64,000 bases of DNA, taken from contig JAXLQL010000004.1 of the NCBI GenBank assembly GCA_046331625.1, positions 186,001 to 250,000 on the forward strand. The letters are read 5' to 3'. Made by a program: the position numbers and the translations under genes. Source of the stretch: JAXLQL01 sp046331625 (GTDB lineage: Bacteria > Acidobacteriota > Terriglobia > Bryobacterales > Bryobacteraceae). The notes under the pieces were generated by a model. That model saw nothing but the letters and a program-made list of their open reading frames with translations. It had not been told where the DNA came from and did no database searches. Below are positions 57,324 to 64,000 of this stretch, piece after piece; the stretch's first letter is position 1, and each line of letters starts with the position of its first letter.

Positions 57324-58622
57324 CTACGGCTTCTCTTGCTTTTCCCGCCGCGCCTTCAGGATCGCTTCCAGCCGCTCGGCAATCTTCGCTTCCGTTCCGC
57401 GCAGCGTCGGATGGTAGAACCGCGTCCCCACGAGCGACTCCGGCAAACAATCCATGTCGGGCAACGCATCTTCGAACTGATGCGCATGCTGGTAACCCTT
57501 GCCGTAGCCCCACGCCTTCATCGCTTTCGTCCATGCGTTGCGTAGATGCATCGGGACCGGCTCGGCCACCGATCCGCGGACCGTATCGCGCGCCACGTTG
57601 AGCGCCTTGTACGCCGCATCCGATTTCGGCGCCACCGCGAGATAGAGCGTCAACTGCGCCAAAGCCTGGTCGCCTTCCGGAATTCCGAGGAAGTGAACGC
57701 ACTGCTGCGCGGCCATCGCTTGTTCCAGCGCGCGCGGATCCGCGAGGCCGATATCTTCGATCGCCATGCGCACCAATCGCCGCGCGATGTACATGCGATC
57801 TTCGCCCGATTCGAGCATCCGCGCCAGCCAGTACAATGCCGCATCGGCGTCCGACGACCGCACCGACTTGTGGAGCGCGGAAACCAGATTGAAGTGCTCC
57901 TCGCCGGACTTGTCGTAGAGCAGCACCTTGCGCTGCAGCACGTCTTGCATCGAGTCGCGGGTGATGCGCCCGTCGACAGCGGCTGCCGCGGCCAGTTCGA
58001 GCAGGTTGTACGCGGACCGCGCGTCGCCATTCACGAACACCGCCATCTCCTCGAGCAATGCGGCGTCGCAACTCAGCGCAAGCACGCCGAGCGCCTTTTC
58101 GAGCAGCTTCACGATCTCCTCGGTGGTGAGCGCTCGCAGTGCATAGACGCGCGTCCGCGAGAGCAGCGCCGAGTTCACCTCGAATGACGGATTCTCCGTG
58201 GTGGCTCCGATCAGCGTCACGTCGCCCTTTTCCACATACGGCAAGAACGCATCCTGCTGCGCTCGGTTGAAGCGATGAATCTCGTCGATGAACAGCACCG
58301 TGCGCCGCCCGTACTGCCGGTTGCGCTCGGCTTGCGCCATCACTTCCTTCACTTCTTTGATGCCGCTCAGCACCGCGCTGAACGGGACGAAGTCGGCTTG
58401 TGTGTGCCGCGCGATCAGGCGCGCCAGCGTGGTCTTGCCGACTCCGGGCGGTCCCCAGAGGATCATCGAGGTGAGTTGATCGCGCTCGAGTTGACGCCGC
58501 AGCGGCTTGCCCTCACCGAGGATATGCTCCTGGCCAACGTAGCCTTCGAGCGTCTCCGGGCGCAACCTTTCGGCGAGCGGCCGGCCTTCGCTCGCAGCCG
58601 GCATTGACTCGAACAGGCTCAT
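57324..58622 (-). CDS. rarA: Replication-associated recombination protein A (RarA/MgsA AAA ATPase)
   Basis: A 432-residue clamp-loader-like ATPase acting at stalled replication forks. The ATG at 58622 gives MSLFESMPAASEGRPLAERL, followed by RPETLEGYVGQEHILGEGKP. Walker A is GPPGVGKTTLA, Walker B is VLFIDEIHRFNRAQQDA, and sensor 1 is LIGATTENPSFEVN. The C-terminal helical part (DGDARSAYNLLELA-like NGDARSAYNLLE; YLPESLVG-type CLPESLVGTRFY) is complete. The ATG overlaps the stop of the RNA methyltransferase gene by 4 bases. Confidence 0.94.
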   Translation of the reverse strand: MSLFESMPAASEGRPLAERLRPETLEGYVGQEHILGEGKPLRRQLERDQLTSMILWGPPGVGKTTLARLIARHTQADFVPFSAVLSGIKEVKEVMAQAERNRQYGRRTVLFIDEIHRFNRAQQDAFLPYVEKGDVTLIGATTENPSFEVNSALLSRTRVYALRALTTEEIVKLLEKALGVLALSCDAALLEEMAVFVNGDARSAYNLLELAAAAAVDGRITRDSMQDVLQRKVLLYDKSGEEHFNLVSALHKSVRSSDADAALYWLARMLESGEDRMYIARRLVRMAIEDIGLADPRALEQAMAAQQCVHFLGIPEGDQALAQLTLYLAVAPKSDAAYKALNVARDTVRGSVAEPVPMHLRNAWTKAMKAWGYGKGYQHAHQFEDALPDMDCLPESLVGTRFYHPTLRGTEAKIAERLEAILKARREKQEKP

Positions 58623-59425
58623 CGCCGGACCGTCCGCTGCCGGCTCGCCTCGTAGAGCACCACGCCCGCGGCCATGGCCGCATTGAGAGACTCCACGCCC
58701 ACGGTGGGAATCCGCAGCGTCAGCGCTTCTGAGGAAAGCTTCGCGCTCACACCATGTGCTTCGCTCCCGATGAGGAGCGCGAACGAACGCTTCAAGTCGC
58801 ACTCGCCGAGCGCATGCTTTCCCCTCGGATCGGCCGCATACACATCCAGCCGATTTTGTTCCAGAGCCGCGCGCACCAAATCATGGTCGAGACCCGCCAT
58901 GTGCGGAAGGCGGAACAACGATCCCGCCGAAGCCCGCAGTGCTTTCGGATTGGCCGGATTCACCGTTCCCTTGAGGAACATCGCGCCCGTTGCGCCGAAC
59001 GCTTCCGCTGCGCGGATGATGGCGCCCGCGTTGCCGGGATCCTGCACCCCGTCGAGCACTACCAGCATCGAGCGCCCGCGAAAGAGTTGATCCAAGCGCC
59101 ATTCGGGCGCCTGCACCAATGTGATCACGCCCTGGCTGGTTTCCGTCGCCGCCACTTCGCGAAACACCGCATCCGGAACCACGGTGGTGCGCACGCCGCG
59201 CAACCCGCGAACGTGATTGTCGACCGCCGAGCGCACCGATGCGGCTACAACGACCGCCTGAATGGGGCGGTTGCTGCGGATGGCCTCTTCGAGCAAGTGG
59301 AAAGTCTCGGCCACCATGCAGCCTGATTCCGTCAACTCCCCGCGCGCGATGGCTCGCCGGATCTCCTTGAGCAGCGGATTCTTCGAACTGGTGATGGATT
59401 CGGCTTTCATCGCCTCGGCAGGCAT
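58619..59425 (-). CDS. TrmH/SpoU-family RNA 2'-O-methyltransferase
   Basis: A 268-residue SPOUT-fold RNA methyltransferase. An N-terminal RNA-binding L30-like part (AESITSSKNPLLKEIRRA, CMVAETFHLLEEAI) is followed by the knotted domain: LDGVQDPGNAGAIIRAAEAF, then SFALLIGSEAHGVSAKL and RIPTVGVESLNAAMAAGVVL. These are SpoU motifs 1, 2 and 3. The target ribose (tRNA or rRNA) cannot be read from sequence. The start ATG at 59425 or the ATG at 59410 are both possible. It is coupled to rarA. Confidence 0.9.
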   Translation of the reverse strand: MPAEAMKAESITSSKNPLLKEIRRAIARGELTESGCMVAETFHLLEEAIRSNRPIQAVVVAASVRSAVDNHVRGLRGVRTTVVPDAVFREVAATETSQGVITLVQAPEWRLDQLFRGRSMLVVLDGVQDPGNAGAIIRAAEAFGATGAMFLKGTVNPANPKALRASAGSLFRLPHMAGLDHDLVRAALEQNRLDVYAADPRGKHALGECDLKRSFALLIGSEAHGVSAKLSSEALTLRIPTVGVESLNAAMAAGVVLYEASRQRTVRR

Positions 59426-59453
59426 GTTCGTCGTAGACTGATCTTAACGCATC

Positions 59454-60041
59454 ATGAGGCGAGGACCCTGGTTGGCGGCGGCGCTGGCTCTTAGTGTCCT
59501 TATCGCCTGGTGGGCCAAGACGACGCTCGATGTGAGCCGCTCGGCGACGATCGACGAAGCATCGAAAGCTGACGTGATCGCGGTGCTCGGCGCGGCGGAA
59601 TATCGGGGTCGCCCGTCGCCCGTGCTCAAGGCACGGCTGGACCACGCGCTCGCGCTCTACCGCCGCGGACTTGCTCCGCGCATTCTCACTACCGGCGGCG
59701 CGGGCGGCGATCCTGTGTTCACGGAAGGCACTGTGGGGCGCGATTATCTGATCGGGAATGGAGTGCCAGCGGAGTCAGTGATCGTGGAAGGAGAAGCTTC
59801 GTCCACTTGGCAGAGCGCGGCATCGATTGCGGAAATCATGCGGCGGATGAACCTGCGCTCATGCGTCGTGGTGACAGACGGCTATCACGTGTTCCGCGTG
59901 AAGCGCATGCTCGAATCGGGCGGCATCACGGCGTACGGGTCGCCGCGGCCGGGCCAGCCGCAAGACGAATCGCGCTACTGGCGGCTGTGCGCACGCCAAG
60001 CCTTCGCCTACATGCTTTGGCGTGTGGGCATAGCGGTCTGA
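59454..60041 (+). CDS. YdcF-family protein (DUF218)
   Basis: A 195-residue protein with an N-terminal membrane helix (MRRGPWLAAALALSVLIAWW), followed by a DUF218 domain: DVIAVLGAAEYRGRPSPVLK, RLDHALALYRRGLAPRILTT, VPAESVIVEGEASSTWQSAA, and CVVVTDGYHVFRVKRMLESG. This is the YdcF/SanA layout of a membrane-bound Rossmann-like fold implicated in envelope barrier function. Its reaction is unknown. It is divergent from the RNA methyltransferase gene, with 28 bases between starts. Confidence 0.85.
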   Translation: MRRGPWLAAALALSVLIAWWAKTTLDVSRSATIDEASKADVIAVLGAAEYRGRPSPVLKARLDHALALYRRGLAPRILTTGGAGGDPVFTEGTVGRDYLIGNGVPAESVIVEGEASSTWQSAASIAEIMRRMNLRSCVVVTDGYHVFRVKRMLESGGITAYGSPRPGQPQDESRYWRLCARQAFAYMLWRVGIAV

Positions 60042-61028
60042 TCACTCGAGACCGCGGAACCGTTCCGCCGCCGCTGTGGCCTTCTCTGTTTCACCCAAAC
60101 GCCGATAGCTCAGGCTGAGCTGATACCACGCTTCCTTGAGCTTCGGATTCGCGGCCACTGCTTGCTCGAAGTGCTTCACCGCAGCGGCGTGATCGGCGCG
60201 CGCCGCCACTAGCTTGCCGATTTGGAAGTGTGCCTCGCTGTTCTCGGGCTCTCGCGTGAGCGCCTGGCTGAATTCGGCCTCGGCCTCGGATCGGCGCTGC
60301 AGGTCGAGCAGGTTGCGTCCGCGTTTCACGCGATACGCGGCTACCGCGCCGTCGAGCCGCACTGCGCGCGCGTACCCGGCTTCCGCTTTCGCGAACTCGC
60401 CAGTCGCGCGGTACACATCACCGAGAGAGGCATGCAGGTCAGCCTCCGAGGGTTCGAGCTTCACAGCAGCCTCGTAGGCTTGCACAGCCTCGGCGTTCTT
60501 GCCGGTGAGGTACGCCACCATTCCCGCTGCCGCTTGGATCTTCGCCGCCCGCGGAAAGCGGCGCCGCCCGCGTTCGAGCAACGCGATCGCTTCGTCATTG
60601 GCATCCACTTTGAGCAGCGTCACAGCCAGATCATGGAGCGAGTCCGGATTGTCGGCATCGAGCGCGACAGCCCTGCGCAATGCTTCGATCGCATCGGGCG
60701 TTTTGCCCAGCGCGTTCAACGCCGCGCCGCGGAGCGCGAAGCCGTCGCCGGTAGCGACGGGATTCCGGTCAAGAACCGCGATGGCGCCCGCCGCGTCTCC
60801 GTTGTTCAAGAGCGCCAGCGAGAGATTGTACGCCGCGTCCGGCGATTTCGGACCGAGCTCGAGCGCCGCGCGGAATTCGGCAACAGCCTCGGCGACGCGC
60901 CCGTTCTGCTGCAAGAAGATCGCATAGTTCGTGTGCGGCTGAGGACTCCGCGGATTGGCCTGAATCGCCCTTTGCAGATCCTGTTCGGTGGCGGGAGCGA
61001 ATGCCAGCAGCAACCACAGGAAGAGCAT
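60042..61028 (-). CDS. TPR-repeat protein, exported
   Basis: A 328-residue protein; the ATG at 61028 opens a signal peptide MLFLWLLLAFAPA. About nine tetratricopeptide repeats follow, e.g. PRSPQPHTNYAIFLQQNGRV, AEAVAEFRAALELGPKSPD, AEAVQAYEAAVKLEPSEADL, HASLGDVYRATGEFAKAEAG and EAWYQLSLSYRRLGETEKAT. It is a periplasmic scaffold with unknown partner. The longer frame upstream of the ATG lacks TPR similarity. It is divergent from the second Oar-like receptor gene by 61 bases. Confidence 0.85.
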   Translation of the reverse strand: MLFLWLLLAFAPATEQDLQRAIQANPRSPQPHTNYAIFLQQNGRVAEAVAEFRAALELGPKSPDAAYNLSLALLNNGDAAGAIAVLDRNPVATGDGFALRGAALNALGKTPDAIEALRRAVALDADNPDSLHDLAVTLLKVDANDEAIALLERGRRRFPRAAKIQAAAGMVAYLTGKNAEAVQAYEAAVKLEPSEADLHASLGDVYRATGEFAKAEAGYARAVRLDGAVAAYRVKRGRNLLDLQRRSEAEAEFSQALTREPENSEAHFQIGKLVAARADHAAAVKHFEQAVAANPKLKEAWYQLSLSYRRLGETEKATAAAERFRGLE

Positions 61029-61053
61029 CGCTTCAGTGTAGCCGTCATTGCGA

Positions 61054-61059
61054 TATACT
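61054..61059 (+). promoter_or_regulatory. Putative -10 element ahead of the second Oar-like gene
   Basis: TATACT lies 30 bases before the ATG at 61090, in a 61-base divergent intergenic region. A good -35 is not visible 17 bases upstream. The gene has AAGGGG at 61081-61086 as ribosome-binding site. Confidence 0.3.
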
Positions 61060-61089
61060 GGGTCCCAAATTTCCTCGAACAAGGGGTAG

Positions 61090-64000
61090 ATGATGAAGTT
61101 TCGTTCGCTTGCTCTAGCCGCGTTGTCGGCAGCTTGCGTTTTTGCGCAAGTTCCGACGGCTGTGCTCACCGGTATCGTCAAAGACTCGACCGGCGCGGTG
61201 GTGCCGAACACGAAGGTGACGGCCATCAATACGGGGACCAACCTTTCGCGCCAAGCCACCACTGACGAGTCCGGCACATTCCGCATTGCGGCCCTCAATC
61301 CTGGACCCTACACGGTGGAAGCCGAGTCGCAGGGCTTCAAGAAAGCCACCGTCAGCGGGATCGTTCTCGAAGTGGGCCAGCAGGCTCGCGTCGACGTGGA
61401 ACTGCAAGTGGGCGAGGTGACGCAGACGCTCGAGGTGAGTGGACGCGCCGCGCTGGTCAACACGGAGAACAACCAGATCGGCGGCGTGATCAATCAGTCC
61501 CGCGTAGTGAGCCTGCCCCTCAACGGCCGCAACTTCATGGAACTGACCACGCTGACCGCGGGCATCGCCGAGGGCACCGGATCGGCTGCTATCGTCAACA
61601 AGCGCGCGCCCACGGCGGCCGGCATGCCGCACCAGGACAACAACTACCAGCTCGATGGCGCCGACAACAAAGAAGCCTTCTTCAATAGCTGGAACCTGGG
61701 TCCTTCGGTCGACGCGATTCAGGAGTTCAGCATTCAGGTGGGCCAGTATTCGGCCGAGTTCGGATCGGGCGGCGGCGCCGTCATCAACGTGGTGACGAAG
61801 TCCGGCACCAACAAACTGCACGGCACGGCGTGGGAGTTCCTGCGCAACGATACCTTCGACGCGCGCAACTTTTTCCTCACGCCGACGCAGAAAATCGCGC
61901 CGCTGCGCCGGAACCAGTTCGGGGCGGCCGTGGGCGGACCCATCATCAAGAACAAGATGTTCCTGTTCGGAAACTATGACGGATCTCGCATTCGCCAGGG
62001 CCTTTTCCGCAGCGGTGTGGTCCCCACGGCCGATCAGATCGGCGGCAACTTTGCCGGCTTCAACAAGACCATTCGCGATCCGCAGACCGGCCAGCCGTTC
62101 GCCGGAAACATCATTCCCCGCGCGCGGCTGGACCCAATCGCACAAGCGCTGTCGAAATTCTATTCAGGACCCAACAACCCGAACCCGGCACAGAACTACT
62201 CGAACAATTTCTCGAGCATCAATGACTATGACTCGGGCTTGTTTCGCTTCGACTGGCGCGTGACCGACAAGCATGATCTGATGGTCCGCTACGGCATTCA
62301 GGACATCTATCAATACACGCCCGGAACATTTCCGCAGGTTGGCGGGTTGATCGTGCCGCAGAAGCCGCAGAATCTCGCCATCAACCTCACTTCGATCGTG
62401 ACCCCACGCGTGCTCAACGAATTCCGCGCCAGCTACGGACGCCAGATCCATCGGCAACGCGGACAGAACTCGGGCAACCCGATCGCCGCCAACGCAGGCA
62501 TTCCGTTCGCGCCGAAAGAAGGCAGCGGAGCCGGATTCGTGGAAGGCATCGGCTTGGGCAACACGATCTTCAGCGCGCTTTCCGAACAGCAACCGTGGTT
62601 CCTGACCGTGAACAGCTTCCAGTGGTATGACGGTGTCACCTGGTCGCGTGGCAAGCACAACTTCAAGGCCGGCGCCGACATTCGCCGCCACCGGGCCGAC
62701 GCGTTCCTGGGCACGCGGCTCAACAACCAATACACGTTCTCCGGCCAGTTCTCCGGTGATGGATTCTCCGACTTTTTGCTCGGCAACATGGCGTCATCGT
62801 CGATCGCACTCGCGCCGAACGAGACTGGCCGCTTCCGCCGCACCATGACGGCGTTCTACTTCCTCGACGACTGGAAAGTGAGCTCGAAGCTCACCATCAA
62901 CGTCGGCATGCGCTACGAATACGCCCAAGTGCCGCGCGAACTCGGCGGCCTCACGCCGACATTCTCTCCGAGCCTCGCCGGTGGCCAAGGCGGCCTGCTG
63001 TTCCCCAAGCACAACACCAACGCAGCGCCGTTCTATCAAAAGATCCGGCCGGACCTCGGCTTCGGACTCACCGATCGCGAGACGCTGTTCACCTCCGACA
63101 AGAACAACCTCGCGCCTCGATTCGGCTTCGCCTATCGCCCCTTCGGCGGCACGCGGACCGTGGTCCGCGGTGGATACGGCATCTTCTACTCGGGTCCGCA
63201 GTTGATGAACCTCGTGCAGAACTCGGTCACCGGACCTCCGGCGCAACTGTGGGCCGGCTACACTTCAGACCTCACCAAGCCGACGCTGACATGGGCCGGC
63301 GATATCAGCAACCCCAATGGCTCGCTGGCAACGGCGATCTTCGGCGTTCTCACAGGCCCCGAAAACAAGTGGCTCGATGGTTACACGCAGCAGTGGAGCA
63401 TGAGCGTGGCGCAGGAAGTGACGCGCAGCACCGTCGTCGAAGTGCAATACCTCGGCTCCAAGAGCACGCACATCGAGAACTCGCTCGACTACAATGCCAC
63501 CCAGCCCGGACCCGGCAACGTGCAAACGCGGATCCCGTGGCCCAAGTGGAATCGTGTTTTCGGATTCAACAGCGGCGGCGCGGCCAACTACAACGCGTTG
63601 CTGGCTTCAGCGGAAAAGCGCATGGGCAAGGGGCTCATGTTCAAGGCCGCCTACACGTTTAGCAAAACGCTCACCAAGAACGGAGCGCGTTCGAGCGGCA
63701 ACGTGGGCCAAGTGCAGAATCCGTTCAATCTGCGCTTGAACAACGGCTACTCGAGCGATCACCTGCCGCACCGCTTCACCGCAAACTTCCTTTATGAGCT
63801 GCCGTTCGGTCGCGGGAAGTCGTACGGCACCAACATTCCGCGCGTGGCCGATTTCCTGCTCGGCGGCTGGACCACGTCCGGCATCTGGACGCTCCACAAC
63901 GGCTATCACCTCACCTCGCCGACAATCGCGGCAGGCAACTGCAACTCTTCGCCGACGAACCTGTGCAGGCCCGACGCGCTCAGCGATCCCTATCTCGGCG
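61090..64000 (+). CDS. Oar-like TonB-dependent receptor, 3' end beyond the window
   Basis: At least 970 residues are visible, open to the window edge. The ATG at 61090 (or 61093) follows AAGGGG. The signal peptide (MMKFRSLALAALSAACVFAQ) is followed by a carboxypeptidase-regulatory-like domain (GIVKDSTGAVVPNTKVTAIN, DESGTFRIAALNPGPYTVEA), then a plug-like region (LPLNGRNFMELTTLTAG, QDNNYQLDGADNKEAFFN, EFGSGGGAVINVVTKSGTN) and the barrel (e.g. FGFAYRPFGGTRTVVRGGYG). It is a paralogue of the receptor at 19918-23286, sharing the same plan with divergent sequence. Substrate unknown. The C-terminal aromatic residue is not visible. Confidence 0.92.
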   Translation, partial: MMKFRSLALAALSAACVFAQVPTAVLTGIVKDSTGAVVPNTKVTAINTGTNLSRQATTDESGTFRIAALNPGPYTVEAESQGFKKATVSGIVLEVGQQARVDVELQVGEVTQTLEVSGRAALVNTENNQIGGVINQSRVVSLPLNGRNFMELTTLTAGIAEGTGSAAIVNKRAPTAAGMPHQDNNYQLDGADNKEAFFNSWNLGPSVDAIQEFSIQVGQYSAEFGSGGGAVINVVTKSGTNKLHGTAWEFLRNDTFDARNFFLTPTQKIAPLRRNQFGAAVGGPIIKNKMFLFGNYDGSRIRQGLFRSGVVPTADQIGGNFAGFNKTIRDPQTGQPFAGNIIPRARLDPIAQALSKFYSGPNNPNPAQNYSNNFSSINDYDSGLFRFDWRVTDKHDLMVRYGIQDIYQYTPGTFPQVGGLIVPQKPQNLAINLTSIVTPRVLNEFRASYGRQIHRQRGQNSGNPIAANAGIPFAPKEGSGAGFVEGIGLGNTIFSALSEQQPWFLTVNSFQWYDGVTWSRGKHNFKAGADIRRHRADAFLGTRLNNQYTFSGQFSGDGFSDFLLGNMASSSIALAPNETGRFRRTMTAFYFLDDWKVSSKLTINVGMRYEYAQVPRELGGLTPTFSPSLAGGQGGLLFPKHNTNAAPFYQKIRPDLGFGLTDRETLFTSDKNNLAPRFGFAYRPFGGTRTVVRGGYGIFYSGPQLMNLVQNSVTGPPAQLWAGYTSDLTKPTLTWAGDISNPNGSLATAIFGVLTGPENKWLDGYTQQWSMSVAQEVTRSTVVEVQYLGSKSTHIENSLDYNATQPGPGNVQTRIPWPKWNRVFGFNSGGAANYNALLASAEKRMGKGLMFKAAYTFSKTLTKNGARSSGNVGQVQNPFNLRLNNGYSSDHLPHRFTANFLYELPFGRGKSYGTNIPRVADFLLGGWTTSGIWTLHNGYHLTSPTIAAGNCNSSPTNLCRPDALSDPYLG

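Overview
The window reads like a chromosome segment of a GC-rich Acidobacteriota of the Solibacter/Bryobacter type (order Bryobacterales). Four features suggest this: paired PSCyt1/DUF1549/DUF1553 and DUF1501 genes, very large Oar-like TonB-dependent receptors that start with a carboxypeptidase-regulatory-like domain, a PQQ alcohol dehydrogenase paired with a diheme cytochrome c, and many toxin-antitoxin and STAND-type ATPase genes. The lineage is inferred from gene content. No rRNA, tRNA or CRISPR array was seen.

Region by region. 1-1783: end of an unknown gene, then a toxin-like protein with a nuclease-type tip and a SUKH-family immunity candidate. 1.8-3.9 kb: gene debris (DUF4375 remnant, 5' piece of a dienelactone hydrolase) and a phosphotransferase. 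4.0-9.0 kb: aquaporin Z, a YwiC-like membrane protein, a NicO nickel/cobalt transporter and a membrane-anchored JAMM-domain protein. 9.1-13.1 kb: a secreted Ig-like protein, a TPR fragment, a broken DUF3368 PIN toxin with an intact UPF0175 antitoxin, and a frameshifted TPR gene. 13.1-23.3 kb: DUF1501 and DUF1553/PSCyt genes, a regulatory-like-domain protein, a heme protein and an Oar-like receptor. 23.3-34.4 kb: a dense conflict/defence region with HicBA-like, Doc/AbrB-like and VapC-like modules, a frameshifted DUF4062-NACHT-FGE-sulfatase gene, and a translationally coupled TIR-AAA plus AAA-WD40 pair. 34.4-38.9 kb: ErpA/IscA, oligogalacturonate lyase-like protein, exported methyltransferase, and a compact C5-methylase/HNH/Vsr restriction-modification operon. 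39.0-42.7 kb: cytochrome c plus PQQ dehydrogenase with a lanthanide-type Asp, and two Uma2 proteins. 42.8-46.6 kb: fused 2-oxoglutarate decarboxylase/dehydrogenase (Kgd). 46.6-50.3 kb: a stand-alone A-PCP-TE synthetase divergent from an MFS transporter. 50.25-52.8 kb: duplicated 3' fragments of adh and kgd, a hypothetical gene and the full adh. 52.8-61 kb: TolC-like protein, 1-Cys peroxiredoxin, glycerate 2-kinase, PhyH-like oxygenase, RarA, SpoU methyltransferase, YdcF-like protein and a TPR protein. 61.1-64 kb: a second Oar-like receptor running off the end.

Two things stand out. First, the TIR-AAA and AAA-WD40 genes overlap by 4 bases and share the same ATPase family. The second has a single membrane segment between ATPase and beta-propeller, so the pair could be a membrane-anchored sensor with a TIR NADase effector. 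Second, the A-PCP-TE/MFS cassette is bracketed by an intact kgd on the left and by degenerate 3' ends of adh and kgd on the right. That is the footprint expected if a circularised donor segment integrated by homologous recombination. The adenylation domain lacks the Asp that contacts the alpha-amino group, which points to a non-amino-acid substrate.
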